Part shown: piece by piece, positions 10,711 to 21,585 of the stretch | How positions within the stretch are numbered: position 1 is the first letter of the stretch | Layout of the letters: each line of letters starts with the position of its first letter | Assembly (NCBI GenBank): GCA_023101885.1 | Contig: JALPQD010000005.1 | Location: 5,828,084 to 5,892,083, forward strand | DNA length: 64,000 nt | Origin: Typhlomys cinereus | Lineage: Eukaryota > Chordata > Mammalia > Rodentia > Platacanthomyidae | Reading direction: 5' to 3' | Program-made: the position numbers and the translations under genes | Notes under the pieces: model-generated | The model's input: only the letters and a program-made list of their open reading frames with translations | What the model was told of the DNA's origin: nothing | The model's database searches: none

Positions 10711-10785
<75 letters not shown>
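10711..10785. repeat. Compound microsatellite (TC)n(GT)n
   Basis: About 17 TC units run directly into about 20 GT units at 10746. The Leu-Ser and Cys-Val frames across it are artefacts. Confidence 0.96.
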
Positions 10786-10786
<1 letters not shown>

Positions 10787-12030
10787 GGGGGCATATACAC
10801 ATAGCCTGAATGTACACAGAAAAAAACTCATTTCGTAGAAAAGTGCTTAAAATAATTAGGATTTATATGTTTTCAAAGAAGCTTGTGCACGATAGGACAA
10901 GAGTCGCAATGATGTGATTAAGTCAGATGCTTTGAGACTCCCTGAGGTGACAGTGTGGTCTGAAGCTTTCAAAAGAAAGCTTATAGAGCCTATTACCATG
11001 ATGAAGTGAAATTTAAAATTACACTTTATATTTGTAAAAGACTAACAGCCAAGGTCCCTACGGATTGTCAAATACTACATAAAATGCTATAAAAACCAGA
11101 CCATAATCTCTCACTAACTTACACATTAGCCACAGGCAGTAAAGGTGGTTTTTATTGAGCCAGATTTTGTGAGGGAGAAAAAAAAGTTATGCACAGTTTA
11201 TCCTGGCTTTTCAGGTACTTTGTGTCTTTATTGAGTTAACATGACGTATTCCGAGTGATTAAATAAACCTGTCTAGCAGCTCTCTTCTCACACTTGAAAG
11301 GAAGCAAAGTAAAGAAGGATTTGCTGTGAAGAAAGGTCTTAATTCTGTTACCAAAAAGTCTCCCTGTTTCATTCAAATCATTACTACAGAGCCCAAGAAA
11401 GGCAGAGAAAAGTAAGCTTCTAACAAGCCCCTCAGAGCAGCCCACCTGTGCCCTGTGCCCTGTTCCCCTTTGCAAGCCGTACCTTTGAAAAATCAAAAGC
11501 ATGGTAGGCAGGAAGAAATCAAACCAAGGCAGAACCATATATGGACAAAGATTTCAGTCTGTTTACCGTCACTGACATGTTGAGTAAGGCTAGCCAAGAG
11601 CCCTGTACCCTAACTGCTTATTTATATCTTTAAGAGTGACTGACTTTGACAAGTTTGTGCTCAGAAGAGGTGACAGACATAGAAGTGTCCATAGAATCTT
11701 AATCCGGGAGTGAGTAAATTGGTGTGTTTCATGATCCTTTCAATGAGAATCTTGTGGTCATCTGGAAGTCGGATCTCAGTCTTTACATGGAAAGACACTC
11801 CTGGCCACAGAGAGGTGATTATTTTGCCTCTTTATATGATTCCTATAAATTTGACATTTTTAGAGCTGGTTTGGATAGAAATTCCCATTTCTGTTCTTTC
11901 TAGTGTTTAGGCTGAATTCATTAATGACGAACACATTTCATGTTACGTAGTTAATACCTAGGAAGCAGTGGTAGGATTGAGTCTTCAGAATTGGACTTAC
12001 ATGGCTCATGTCTAATTGTATGCATTAGGA
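10786..12030. other. Unassigned DNA
   Basis: No repeat is recognised. A minus-strand frame of 100 codons (11236-11538) contains no known motif and shows no splice or regulatory context, so it is not called as a gene. Confidence 0.5.
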
Positions 12031-12405
12031 ATTCACGGGAAGCCGGCGTCATGGCTTGCCATCCATAGGATCATGTGCTTGAATCCTTGGCTGATGGCAA
12101 TGTTTGGAACAGTTATGGCACCTTTAGGATGTGGAGCTTTGCTGGAGGAAGGCACATCAATGGCTTGGAAAGGGGAAGGGTTGGGTTTGGTAGCCTGACC
12201 CTGCTTGCTGTCTATTTGCTCTTGCTCTGTCTTATGATGATGGCTGTGGTGATAGGATCCAGCCTCCTGGTTCTTCCCGCAGGCTTGGCTTCTGCTGTGT
12301 GATCCCCACCATAATGGACTCCATCCCCTCTGGAACTATTAGTCAATAAATCTCCCTATCTTCTAAAAGCTGGCTGTGCATGAGTTTTGTCTCACAGCAA
12401 AAGAA
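12030..12405 (+). mobile_element. MT-type ERVL-MaLR LTR (MTD/MTE-like)
   Basis: It follows the MT LTR order: 'catgtgcttgaatccttgg', 'ggaacagttatggcacctttaggatgtggagc', 'ttgctggaggaagg', 'ccataatggactccatcccctctgg', a poly(A) region 'gtcaataaatctccc', and a 'tttgtctcacagcaaaagaa' end. The 5' terminus and the final 'aactaatacaa' are missing or diverged. There is no internal region, so it is solo or truncated. Confidence 0.8.
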
Positions 12406-12935
12406 GAGGGTGTGGCGGGAAGCACTCTACTCTTGTCGAATGCTGTTATACTGGATTTCTCAGGAGGAATAGAGCTGAAAGAAGGAGTGTGTGTCACGAG
12501 GGGTTTGTCAGATCCCCTTACACTCTACAGATTAGGCTCCCTATATGCTGGAGAAATTGAGAGCCTAGTGGCTTGCACTAATGCAGCTGAATGAAGCTCC
12601 CTCTGTTGCTAAAGGTCTAGAGGATTCCTCGAGCCGCTCTGGACGTCAGTCCATGTTGGGAGACTGAAGCAGCGGTGTCGGTGTCAGAGAACGTGGTTCA
12701 GCAACGGAGGCAGGTGCACTCGCCCGGGAGTAATAAAGGCAGGAAGGCAAGCAAATGCTACCTTTCCCTAGGACCTCCTTATAGCTGGGCTCTTGCTGGA
12801 AAGAGCCGCCCACTCTGGGGGGAAGGAGTCTTCTCCCCTCAGTTAACCCTCCTTGATAATGCGCTCACAGACCAGCCCAGTGATTCTAGCTCCAAGCAAG
12901 GCAACCATCAAGATTAACCATCACAATGGTTGAGA
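12406..12935. other. Unclassified repeat-like DNA with moderate CpG content
   Basis: The last part ('gcgctcacagaccagccc', '...caaccatcaagattaaccatcac', 12860-12930) resembles a frequent rodent interspersed sequence whose family I cannot name. The upstream part (12600-12760) holds several CpGs ('gaggattcctcgagccgctctggacg', 'gcagcggtgtcggtg'). Frames of 72-80 codons have no recognised domain. Confidence 0.3.
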
Positions 12936-13498
12936 AAATCAAATACACCCCCATATGCTGCTGGGGTTAAACCACTGGAGATCGTGTTTAGTTTACCCCA
13001 CAGTCATAAAATGCTGAAGTATGAAAGAGGAATGGCATTAGTAGCTAGGAAAGAAACAAAAGAAAGGAAGAAATGTTCATTGCTATAAAGAGTTAATGAA
13101 ATAAAACTGAAGCAATATCCTTCCCTGCACATACCCTTTCTAAGCATTTTCTGTTCCTGGTTTCTGTTCTGTCTCTTCATCAAGCATTTTTCATTGTATT
13201 TATTAAACTATCTTTGACAAGGAAAGAGATGAATTCCTTGTTGCAAAACTTCACAGTCATTTCCTGATCCTTATTTTATTAGGCTTAAATTTCGTGGTGT
13301 TTGAAGAGTTGGAATGGAATATTACAGTGGAAAGAGAATTTGAATGGGACATTAAGATGTCTAAGTACATGCCTGAACTTAGAAAAGCTGTTTTGAGTAT
13401 TTTGAGCTTATTCTTTTACTCTATCATGAAAAGAATAAATAGAATCGGGTTCTGAGAAGGGTTCAGCTCTGGAATCATACAAAAGCCCCTGGGACCAA

Positions 13499-13901
13499 TG
13501 TGCCAGTTAGATGCAAGTGTCTGCCACACAACTGAAAACTGAACCTTTTGGTACATCTATGAAGAATTATTTAGTCAAGGAAGACACTGAAAAAAAAAAC
13601 ATGGGAAATGATGTGCTTGGTATGAGAAGACCCAGCCCATAGAGGGCAAGACCAATCCTTAAACAGGTGGAAAAGATGCAGCAAGCCATCCCAGTGTTTT
13701 GGCAGATTGACAAGAACACATGTTCCCTCTCAGCTATTCCTGTGGTTTTAGTTGGCCAGTTTCTTGGCTCCTGATATTTGGATGAAGTCTTCTACCAAGT
13801 TGATGAGCTGTAACCCAGAATCATAAGCTGGAGCAAACTCCTTAGTCCCGTAAATTCTTTAATCAAGTGTTTATGTCTGCAGCAGAAGAGCAAATGCAAC
13901 A
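13499..13901 (+). mobile_element. Solo LTR, diverged member of the 'tgtcaacttgac' LTR family
   Basis: It starts 'tgtgccagttagatgcaag', collinear with 'tgtcatggttaggcacag' of the 34187 copy, and ends 'caaatgcaaca'. Shared internal blocks include 'agaattatttagtcaa' and 'agacccagcccatagagggcaagacc'. The flanks are ACCAA and ACCGT, a 3/5 match that would fit an old 5-bp duplication. About 403 bp, no internal region. Confidence 0.7.
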
Positions 13902-14019
13902 ACCGTGTTGGGAACCCGATAAATGTCCGAAAAAAGCCTTTGTGCAATTTCATAGCAACTAAGCTATTTTTCTTCTCTTATCTTATGTGAGCTCCTCCAG
14001 GTTAAAAAAGAAGTGTGCA

Positions 14020-14075
14020 TGTGTTTGTGTGTGTGTGCATGCATGTATGTGCATGCACGTGTGTGTGTGTGATAG
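14020..14075. repeat. Interrupted (TG)n / TGCATG-rich microsatellite
   Basis: Alternating purine-pyrimidine DNA: 'gtgtttgtgtgtgtgtgcatgcatgtatgtgcatgcacgtgtgtgtgtgtg' in pieces. It has Z-DNA-type alternation. Confidence 0.85.
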
Positions 14076-14274
14076 TGTATTTGTAGATGTAAGAGGGCAA
14101 CTGTTTTTAAACCATCTTTATTTTAAAAAGTGCTGAACATAGCACCTTAATAACACATTTGAATATGAAGATGTTTCTGTTTATATTGGTCAAATTTAAG
14201 CATTTATTTAGTGCTAATTAGCTACAATGTTGAGAAACTGACATTATGCATATATACCAGTGTGAAGTCATTAT

Positions 14275-14612
14275 AAATGTTTTTTCTTTTATTCTTTTTT
14301 TAATATTTCTAGTTTTTACAAGCATATTGAGTATTTATTCCTGCTTCCCTCCATCCTCCCTCCCTTCCCATCATCAATCATCCCACTCCCTCCCACCTCC
14401 TTCCTGTCTGCTTCTATGGACCCCAGGGTTCCCTCTGGCTTGTCTACTCTTGTGGGGGTTCAGGTCTCTGTGGCATATCAAGTTGCCGCTCCTCAGGCTG
14501 CCCCACTGATAGGAGCATTTTCCTTCACTCATCCAGCTTTAGTCTCCAAGGTTTCCATTGTACAATGTTCTCTCTTTTGATTTCTCAATAGCCTATGGGG
14601 AGAGGACAACTT
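14275..14612 (-). mobile_element. L1 3' UTR end, minus strand, same subfamily as the copy at 56.2-57.3 kb
   Basis: Its reverse complement aligns block by block with 56820-57125. Shared text includes 'tccccatag...ctat', 'gctggatgagtgaag', 'gtcagtgggg', 'caacttg..atgccatagag' and 'acaagccagaggga.cct.gggtccatag'. It ends in an A-rich tail (the T-rich 14280-14305). It is 5'-truncated to about 330 bp. The pyrimidine-rich run at 14345-14415 is the complement of the GGGAGGG-rich 3' UTR. Confidence 0.85.
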
Positions 14613-14624
14613 TAAAATTTTTTT

Positions 14625-16095
14625 TATTTTAGAAAGTATTTTTTTTCATTTTTTCTCCCACATTTTATTTTTTTTCTAATCATACAAGCTCAATAGGTAC
14701 TGCCATCCTCTCCCTCCTTCCTCCCCCCAGTCATCCCCCCTTGTACGCTCCCCTCTTCCTCCCTTCCTTTCACCCCCCTCCCCCTCTCCCAGTGCTTCCC
14801 TTTTCCTTCCTCCCATCCCCTAGAGCATCCTTTTGTGTGAATGCCAAAGCTTCCTCTGAGTCCTCCACCCTAGTAAGGGTTCAGGACTCAGTGGCATAGC
14901 CCAGAGCCCTTTCTTTGGCTCCCAGTTAGTTTGGGAACTCTATTATGACTGTTAACCCCTTGCCTCTAAGAATCCTGCTGCCTGGAGCCATCTCCCCTTT
15001 GATTCATGCTAGACTTTGGGGGGTCGTTGACATGTCAGCTATTGTGCAGGTCAGGCAAAGTCCCATGCTGGCTTCTGCAGCTCTAACTTGTATAGAGTAT
15101 CTTGCATATCGTTGGTCCTCCCTATCTTTAGGCTCTTACAATCTTGCCGCCCCCTCTTCTGCAAGGTTCCCTGAGCTTTAAGATGGGGAGAGATTTGGCT
15201 GGTCTGATTCCAGGTGATTAATGTAGGGTCACTGGTGTTCTGAATTATGATTTGTTCTTGTTTTCAGTTTTGCTTTTCCTGCACCACCTTTGGCTGCATC
15301 CTGATTGATATCAAAGGTCACCTCCTAACCAAAAATAAAAGACTGTTTAAATGAAGATCTTAATATAAGAGGAGAGTCAAAGATAGACGGAAGAATAGGA
15401 GTAGGAACAGCATTGGGGGTATGTCAGTGTCCCATTTGCAGGATGGTTAGCATCTATCTGCCAGTCCTATATCTTCATTGCTTGGTGAGATCAAACCTGT
15501 TCAGTCACAAGTGACCAGGAAGGGAAGTAAGAATGAGCTGCACCAGATGTCTTGCTACTTACATACAATACTTGACCATGCCCATTTTCTCTATCTCCTT
15601 TTTTTTTTTTTTTTGAGGCCCTCCTTCCCCTTCCCTCCTGTTTATAATCCTTTGTGATTTCAGTAGGTATTACAGAGATTTACCTTTGAATATGTCATTA
15701 AGTAGGTTTGGAACTAGGATCCATTTATTAGAGAGTACATATGATGTCCAACTTTTTGTGTCTGGGACGATTCACTCAATATAATTTTTTCTAATTCCAT
15801 CTATTTCCCAGCAAATTTGCTTAATTCATCTTTTTGATGGTTGAGTAGTATTCCATTATATAAATGTATCATATTTTCATTATTCATTTGTCAACTGTTG
15901 GGCATTTGGGTTATTCTAAATAATGCTGCAATGAATATGGTTGTGTTCGTGTCACTGTAGTGAATTTCAGCATTATGGGGGATTGTTCCCAGTAGTGGTA
16001 TGTCAGAGTCATATGGCATTTCAATTCTCTTTTAGAAATCGCCATGCTGATCACCAGAGTAGTTGTTAAGCCTGCATTTCCACCAGCAATGTATG
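14625..16095 (-). mobile_element. 5'-truncated rodent L1 (Lx-like): ORF2 C-terminus and long 3' UTR, minus strand
   Basis: From right to left (element sense), 16070-15690 encodes the end of ORF2. The reverse-complement text matches the standard 'caccaactctggtg', 'attcccagcaatg', 'aatgctgcaatgaatatgg' and 'gagtagtattccattatat' L1 landmarks. The 3' UTR follows, including 'cttgccgccccctcttctgcaaggttccctgagctttaagatgggga' type sequence (15148-15190) and a polypyrimidine block at 14700-14825. It ends in the T-rich 14620-14690, which is the A-tail on the minus strand. A T-run at 15600-15614 interrupts it. The reading frames are degraded. Confidence 0.8.
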
Positions 16096-16097
16096 AG

Positions 16098-16206
16098 AGC
16101 TCCCTTCCGGAGAGGACAGTTTTTGAAAGTCAGTTCTGTGGGAGCTGAACTCAGGTCATCATGTTTACACACATTGCCTTTCCCCACAGAGCCATTTTGC
16201 CTGTTC
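16098..16206 (-). mobile_element. B3/B2-type SINE fragment, minus strand
   Basis: 'gtgggagctgaactcaggtcatcatgtttacac' and 'ccccacagagccattttgcctgt' are the reverse complement of the tRNA-like head with its B box and A box. Only the 5' part of the SINE is present. Confidence 0.65.
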
Positions 16207-16439
16207 GAAAACTGTAATTTAGTTGTATGTGCGTCCATATTGTCTCCAAGGTGTCCGAAGCTGTGCAAGTGGGATAACTCCTAATAACTGATGGGAAGAT
16301 AATTGTGAAAGATATTTTTGGGTGCAACGTGAAAATTTCACAAATATCAGACTAGATACCATAATAATCTACAGCATATTGGTAATGTTTTTTTTTTAAT
16401 GCACACTGTGTAATAGATGCGTCATTAAATTGCCTTTCC
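16207..16439. other. Unassigned AT-rich DNA
   Basis: No feature is recognised. Confidence 0.5.
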
Positions 16440-16812
16440 TAATAGTGGCTTGAATGTGAAGTGCCTCCCTTTAGACTCCTGTGCTTGGACACTCAGTCTC
16501 CAGCTGGAGACGCTGTTGTGAAGATGGTGGAACTTCAGGAGGAGGGAGGAGTCTCGCTGGAGGAGGTGGGTCATAGGGGCTGAGCCTTGAGGGTTTGCAG
16601 TCTGGCCCCACTTCTTGTTCTTCCTTTCCTTCTGTGTGTGGATGTAACATGACCATCCCAAGCCCCTGCTACTACCACTATGGCTTCCCCCAGCTCTTCC
16701 CTGCCATGATGGACTGCAGGGTCTTGGAACTATAAGCCAAAATAAGCCCTCCCTTCCCTAAGTTGCTCCTGTCAGAGCATTTTTATCACAGCAACAGGAA
16801 AAGTAGCTGTGA
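16440..16812 (+). mobile_element. MT-type ERVL-MaLR solo LTR (MTD/MTE-like), near full length
   Basis: An almost complete collinear match to the MT LTR order: 'tggcttgaatgtgaagtgcctccc', 'gtgcttggacactcagtctccagctgg', 'gacgctgttgtgaagatggtggaac', 'gaggtgggtcataggggctgagcc', 'ctggccccacttcttg', 'ctgccatgatggactgcagg', 'ataagccaaaataagccc', and 'tttatcacagcaacaggaaaagtagc'. The poly(A) signal is weakened to AATAAG. There is no internal region on either side. The 5' dinucleotide and target-site duplication are degraded. Confidence 0.88.
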
Positions 16813-17815
16813 AATCATCGACATAAAACCATTAGGAAAACTGTTCTGCAGCTATCTCACAGAAGAAAGCATTACTTTCATAATTAGGTGACAGGCAAAG
16901 ATTCTCCCTGCTGTCTGAGCAGGAGGTTGGATGTCTTTGGGATGTTAACCACCTGGCTGTCTCTGAGTCCCCGCTGAATGCCAGTTCTGAAGTCATGATC
17001 AATAAGGTCTCTATGCTGCGTCTGCTCACAGCCTCCACATCCTTTACCCATCATTTCATTCCTGAAGCATTCTAGAACCCTCTCACCATAAGGCTTTCCC
17101 TCTATCCTCCTTTATCCTATCCTCCTTTATCACCTCCCAGTGAACCACTTTTCCCTGAGCCATCCTGAGTGTGTTTGAGCCGGCTCTGATGAGAGGCAGC
17201 AAGCGGTGATTTGGAAGGAGCATGAGCTTGAAGTCTGGAGAAAGCTGGTTACAGCTATGAGTGACTTCAGGCAATGTAGCCTTTCAGATGAAATCTTAAT
17301 CCACAAGTACGAGATTGTTGTGGCAAAATGTTATAATGCACACATAACACTTAATATGTGACACTGGTTACAGAATGATAAATACCTTCATTGTTGTCAT
17401 ATGCATTAGTATTTTATTAACAAATATATTTTGACACTGCATGTTCACAGGAGAAAAAGATGTGAAGATCATATGCTGAACTCATTTTTAGGGATCATGG
17501 GGAATATTGACTTCCCTGCTTTTGTGCGTGATGTGAGAAGCAAAGTAGTAAGTTTTGACATGAAGATCAAAAGACCTGTGACATCATTTATGAACATGAC
17601 TGCTGCCTCCCGGACTGAAAGCATTTTCTTTAATACTTACAGTTTTAACATAGAGTCAGCTAAATTTGCTAATACATTTTCTCATTTTTATTTAAATTAT
17701 TCTCAAATTTTGTGTATTTATGTATGTTACTGTGTTTTGGAAATTATTTTGACTACATAAAGGAAATTCTCTTCCAATGCAATGCAAATAAAGATTTGTT
17801 CTGCATGTCTGGGGT
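16813..17815. other. Unassigned DNA
   Basis: No repeat is recognised. The plus-strand frame of 109 codons (17431-17760) has no known domain, its codon use is AT-driven, and it has no visible splice sites of note. A small imperfect repeat of 'tatcctcctttatc' occurs at 17103-17130. Confidence 0.45.
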
Positions 17816-17876
17816 AAAGGCCAGGGCCTCTGCAGTAGGCAAGAACTTTGCCACTTAGCTATGCCCCACAGGCCAT
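17816..17876 (-). mobile_element. ID-type SINE fragment, minus strand
   Basis: 'ccagggcctctgcagtaggcaag...tttgccacttagctatgccccac' is the reverse complement of the alanine-tRNA-like ID head, with the B-box and A-box regions in order. Confidence 0.6.
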
Positions 17877-18334
17877 AACTGTCTTGATAAACACTGGAGT
17901 TCGTCCACAATCACCTTGACTGATTAATTTGTGCAAGTTTTCACATGCACATCCATGAAACAAATTACTGAAAGTCAGACTCTTCTTAAGCAAAAGGCCA
18001 AACAAAGCCAAGCAAAAAATACTTTGCAAACGGTGGGCCGTGTGGTTTCTATGTGAGTGTCTCAGTTTTTAGAAAGATCAATAGCTGCAGTGAAGAAGCA
18101 TGAGTGGTAAGTCTGTGGGTGAGCTAAGACAGTCCCTGGAGACTCACCCATTTCTTTCTTGCATATTTCCCCTCATCCCTGCAAAACGCCTCTGTCCTCC
18201 TTTCTGTGCTCCTAAGATTCATTCTCATGACCCGATTGCCTCCATTGTCAAAGTTATTCAATATTTCTGTCCTATTTACTAAATTAAGTAGTTTATGTGA
18301 CATTTTTGTTCTGGCGTTATTTTTTGTTTTGATT

Positions 18335-18480
18335 TGTTTTGGGGTCAGAGTCTTGCAGTACAGATAGGTCGCACATTAATGTCTAGACAAAGTGTAAACT
18401 ACTAACTTTCACCTGTGGTAATCCTCCTGCCTCAGCTCCTGAATGCTGGCATCGCAAACACGAGCTCTCAGTTCTAACCT
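18335..18480 (-). mobile_element. B1 SINE (7SL-derived), minus strand, old
   Basis: The right-to-left order fits B1: 'gggtcagagtcttgcagtac', 'aatcctcctgcctcagctcctgaatgctggcatcgcaaacac'. About 140 bp and diverged, with a T-rich start (the A-tail on the other strand). Confidence 0.7.
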
Positions 18481-18555
18481 TATCTCTTGTCTTTTTTTTA
18501 AGAATACCCTCTCTTCCCCCCAAAAGTAGAGGTAACACCCTGTTGGTTGTAGTAA

Positions 18556-18821
18556 CAGAAGAGGAGGAAGAAGAGGAGGAAGAATGGGGAAAGGAGGAGA
18601 AGGAGAAGGGGGAAGGGGAGAGGAGGAAGAGGAAGAGGAGGAGGAGAAGGGGGAAGGAGAGGGGGAGGAGGAGGAAGAGAGGAATAGGAGGAAAAGGAAG
18701 AAGGAGAGGGAGGAGGAGGAGGAAGAAGAGGAGGAAGAAGAGGAGGAAGAGGAGGAGGAGAAGGAGGAGAAGGAGGAGGAGGAGGAGGAGGAGGAGGAGG
18801 AGGAGGAGGAGGAGGAGGAGG
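18556..18821. repeat. 265-bp purine-rich (GGA/GAA)n tract
   Basis: One strand is almost purely A/G for about 265 bases. Two isolated T residues occur near 18583 and 18686, and there is an unbroken run from about 18688 to 18821 ending in about 15 GGA/GAG triplets. It produces poly-Glu, poly-Arg and poly-Pro frames that are not genes. Long homopurine mirror tracts can adopt triplex (H-DNA) structures, which is known biophysics and not shown here. Confidence 0.95.
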
Positions 18822-18985
18822 TAAGCCCCAGGACCTTTGTGGAAGGTGGTATTCAGTGATCAGAAGCGCACCTGTTCCCCTGTGGCTCATCTCAGGAGCT
18901 GATAGAACTAAACCTGGGATTGATAATAGTTTTTCTTTTCCTTAACAGAAATTTCTGTTTCTGTTACTGCTTTTACTACTGCTCG

Positions 18986-18987
18986 CT

Positions 18988-19038
<51 letters not shown>

Positions 19039-19042
19039 TTTT
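18986..19042. repeat. (TTTA)n microsatellite, A-tail side of the adjoining SINE
   Basis: Fourteen consecutive TTTA/ATTT units. It lies at the 3' end of the minus-strand SINE that follows, so it is probably that element's (TAAA)n tail expanded. Confidence 0.95.
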
Positions 19043-19275
19043 GGGGGGGTGTATATCAGAGGGCACTGTGTCCCCCAGTGGAAGACCAAGGGTGACTTCA
19101 GGAATCATCCTGGATTGCTTCTACCTCCTTTTGCTTTGCTCTGGGGTTTCCCAGGCTACGTCCACCAGGGCCAGAAGTTTCTACTTGGTGTTTTCCATGT
19201 GGGACTTGGGATCCAAACTTCTATGTGGGAACTTGGGAGGTAGAATCTTAACCCCTGAGCCATCTCTCTAGCTCT
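19043..19275 (-). mobile_element. Abundant tRNA-derived SINE, minus copy
   Basis: Reverse-complement order: 'cagagggcactgtgtcccccagtgg', 'aaccaagggtgacttcagg' type text, 'cccaggctacgtccaccagggccag', 'gggacttgggatccaaac', ending with the head 'aacccctgagccatctctctagctc'. Same body as the other eight copies. Confidence 0.85.
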
Positions 19276-20015
19276 GCATTTATTATGTTTTAAATATGAC
19301 TTTAAATTCATTTTCTGACTTTCATGTAATTTTATTCACATATCTCCATTTTGTAACTGGATGTCTTCAATCTCTTGTTCTTTTCTTTTCCCTTTCCCTT
19401 AATTCTTTTCCTTATTCTCTCCTTTTTCTTTTCCCTAATCTTGGTTCTTCCTTCTTGCCTCCTTTCTCAACCTCAACCTTATTTCTTTATTTTTTTACAT
19501 TTATTTATTTTCTTTCCTGTGTTATGATACAGAATTGTTCTTCATTTTTGACTTACATTTTCAATTGTTGCTATTATACTGACTTACTTTGGTGTTGTTG
19601 CTATCACAGTGGCGTGGTTTGTTGTGTTGTTGTTAAAGTGTTTATTTTAGTTGCTCCAGTGGTTTCTTTTCTCTCGTGCAAGCAAAACAGAAGCTTGAGC
19701 CTCCACCAAAGACTACTCACTAGCAAGATCTCCAAATGAAACAGAAGAGTTTATATTTCAACAGTGAATTTGTCACAACAGAGAAACTGACATAACAATA
19801 CCAAAAAGTCTGACAGCAAGGCTCCTCTCAAAGTTCTGAGCTCTTCCTTTCTTTATAAATGGGCTGGGGATATTTCATTACCTAATTTCCAACTATACTA
19901 CAGAATCATAGTAACAGAATCAGCATTGTGCTACACCAATGGAATAGAAGAGAGGAGTAAGAATTTAACCAGACAATCATGATAAAATAAAGCCCCTTAT
20001 TGCCTTATAAGCTGT
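19276..20015. other. Unassigned T-rich DNA
   Basis: Pyrimidine-rich, low-complexity DNA gives a 147-codon plus frame (19296-19739) that is mostly Phe/Leu/Ser/Tyr. This is expected from T-rich sequence. No gene is supported. Confidence 0.5.
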
Positions 20016-20019
20016 TTGG

Positions 20020-20136
20020 TCGGGAACTTATCAATAACAATGCAGGCAAACTGTGACACCGTGTAAAGGTGATAGAGAGAACAGATTCCACAAAGTTGTC
20101 CTCTGACCTCCACATACACGTGTGGCATATGTGTAT

Positions 20137-20138
<2 letters not shown>
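20020..20138 (+). mobile_element. B2/B3-type SINE 3' part
   Basis: 'agagagaacagattccacaaagttgtcctctgacctccacatacacg' is the typical B3/B2 body and 3' end, followed by a CA tail (20139-20180). Confidence 0.7.

Positions 20139-20180
<42 letters not shown>
20139..20180. repeat. (CA)n microsatellite
   Basis: About 21 uninterrupted CA units at the 3' end of the preceding SINE. Confidence 0.96.
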
Positions 20181-20185
<5 letters not shown>

Positions 20186-20212
20186 CACAAATTTTCTTTT
20201 CAAAAAAAAAAG

Positions 20213-20332
20213 CTCTCAAAAAGTTATTAACTGAACGAATAAACAACGCAATCAACCAACAGGCAAATGAGCTGAGACAGTTCTCAGAAGAAGTACAAAG
20301 GCCCAGTCGATACAGTTAAGAAGTGTTGGGTC
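20213..20332 (+). mobile_element. Short L1 ORF2 fragment
   Basis: 'cgaataaacaacgcaatcaa', 'caggcaaatgagctgag', 'cagttctcagaagaagtacaaagg' and 'agttaagaagtgtt' match the L1 ORF2 stretch just upstream of the C-terminal region. The copy at 56.18 kb begins a little further along the element. It is cut abruptly on both sides. Confidence 0.7.
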
Positions 20333-20620
20333 AACAGGAAAATGCCCATGGGGGGTCCGGGAGGCTCCAGCCATCACATCCAGATTGACACTCTTGAAGA
20401 CCCTGAAGGGCGGCTACAGTTGGAGGGATGTGGGGGTGGGCGGTTATGGCTTGTGCAAGCTGCTAGAGGGGATGGAAGCTTGCTCAGTCACCGTGGGAAC
20501 CAGCGTCACGTTGCTTGTCCTATGTAAACTCCTGGACACAATACAAATAAATCCTTATTCTGACTTGCACGTGTTTCCAGAGTGTCCTGCAGCACACAGC
20601 TCGGAGCAGTCATGTAGCAA
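20333..20620 (+). other. Unclassified GC-richer block ending with a poly(A) signal
   Basis: G-rich segment ('gggggtccgggaggctccag', 'ggagggatgtgggggtgggcgg') followed by 'aatacaaataaatcc' with AATAAA at about 20546. It starts abruptly where the L1 fragment ends. It could be the 3' end of a retrocopy or an LTR, but I cannot name the source. The frames across it (61 and 95 codons) have no recognised domain. Confidence 0.3.
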
Positions 20621-20639
20621 TCATGACTCACAGAATGAA

Positions 20640-21585
20640 TTTTGTCTACTCTTTAATTTTTACGTGTCATAAATGGCAAAATGACCTCCTTTGAAAGAAA
20701 AACCCCTTAACCTTTTATTTGGATTCCATTTCGCGGGTCGTTTTTGATTTTTTGAAGATGGAGTATAATTTCGTTTTTTATTATTATGCTACTGGAGTGT
20801 TAACTCTCTCCTGACATCTGATAGGCGGTGAAATATGCTGTTTTGCTTCCTTTTTTCAAAGCCATTATGCAGAGAATCGCTGGGGATGACGTGGTCATTC
20901 TCCTGTCTCTCAAAGAACCAGGTTTGCTTCTGATACTTCCCCATCCCTAACCATTCTCCCCAATCAGTTCATCATTTTGGCTTAATCAAAACATGCCCAA
21001 TTTTTCACTTGCTTAATTCTTTTAATTGCAACTTTTGGATGATGCCATCTAAGAAATTTTCGTGCCCCCTTCTTTTCCTCCAAAAACATTTTTCTGCCAT
21101 CAGTGAACCTATACCCTGGAATTTTCATGATCATTTTCCAGTAAGCTCTCATTTAATAGAGCTCCTTCACCCTCGTTGTCGTAACAGGGGCTCCAAAGAC
21201 TCGATGGACCTTAGAGAGATGAAGGGATCTCATCGAATCATTTCAAAGCCCTGGAAATCGGGCTCCGCCCCCCCCCCCAAGCCATGAGCACGTGAAAATG
21301 CTTTTGAACCCCCCCTCCCCCGAGTCACCTGGGTCACACGCAGGGCAATGATAACCTGGCCATTCAAAATGAGCGTTTTGGAGCTTACTTTTGACACATA
21401 TTTTTATCCAAATCAGGGTGTGAGGTCGTGATCCTAGCTGCCCCGTGTCTACTGTGCTATGTCACTCGGAGCCCACTTAGAGAAAGCAGGGTCTCCAGGT
21501 GATGGAGAAGGCGACTCATCACGGCAAAAGCCTGGGTCAGTCCTCATCCCTCAAAGATCTGCCACTTAACAGAGTCGAGACTTAA
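20640..21585. other. Repeat-free unique segment with a poly(C) run
   Basis: No interspersed repeat is recognised over about 950 bases. There is a C-run of about 12-13 at 21267-21279 and a second C-rich run near 21310-21320. Motifs such as 'cttaattcttttaattgc' (21012) and 'ggcttaatcaaaac' (20979) are AT-core sites of homeobox type. Candidate conserved non-coding DNA by absence of repeats only. Confidence 0.25.

Noticed and set aside
11236..11538. A 100-codon minus-strand frame
   Set aside because: No domain, no conserved-looking block and no expression signal; fits chance expectation in a window of this size.
17431..17760. The 109-codon plus frame, considered as a possible retrocopy
   Set aside because: No poly(A) tail, no target duplication and no protein family recognised.
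17816..17876. tRNA genes suggested by A/B-box-like sequence here and in other SINEs
   Set aside because: The boxes belong to SINE heads; no intact cloverleaf with acceptor pairing is seen.
18498..18890. Long frames encoding poly-Pro, poly-Glu or poly-Arg
   Set aside because: They are translations of the purine tract in different frames and strands; no flanking coding sequence.
19296..19739. A 147-codon frame rich in Phe, Leu, Ser and Tyr
   Set aside because: T-rich low-complexity DNA with no domain, no start context and no neighbouring exon.
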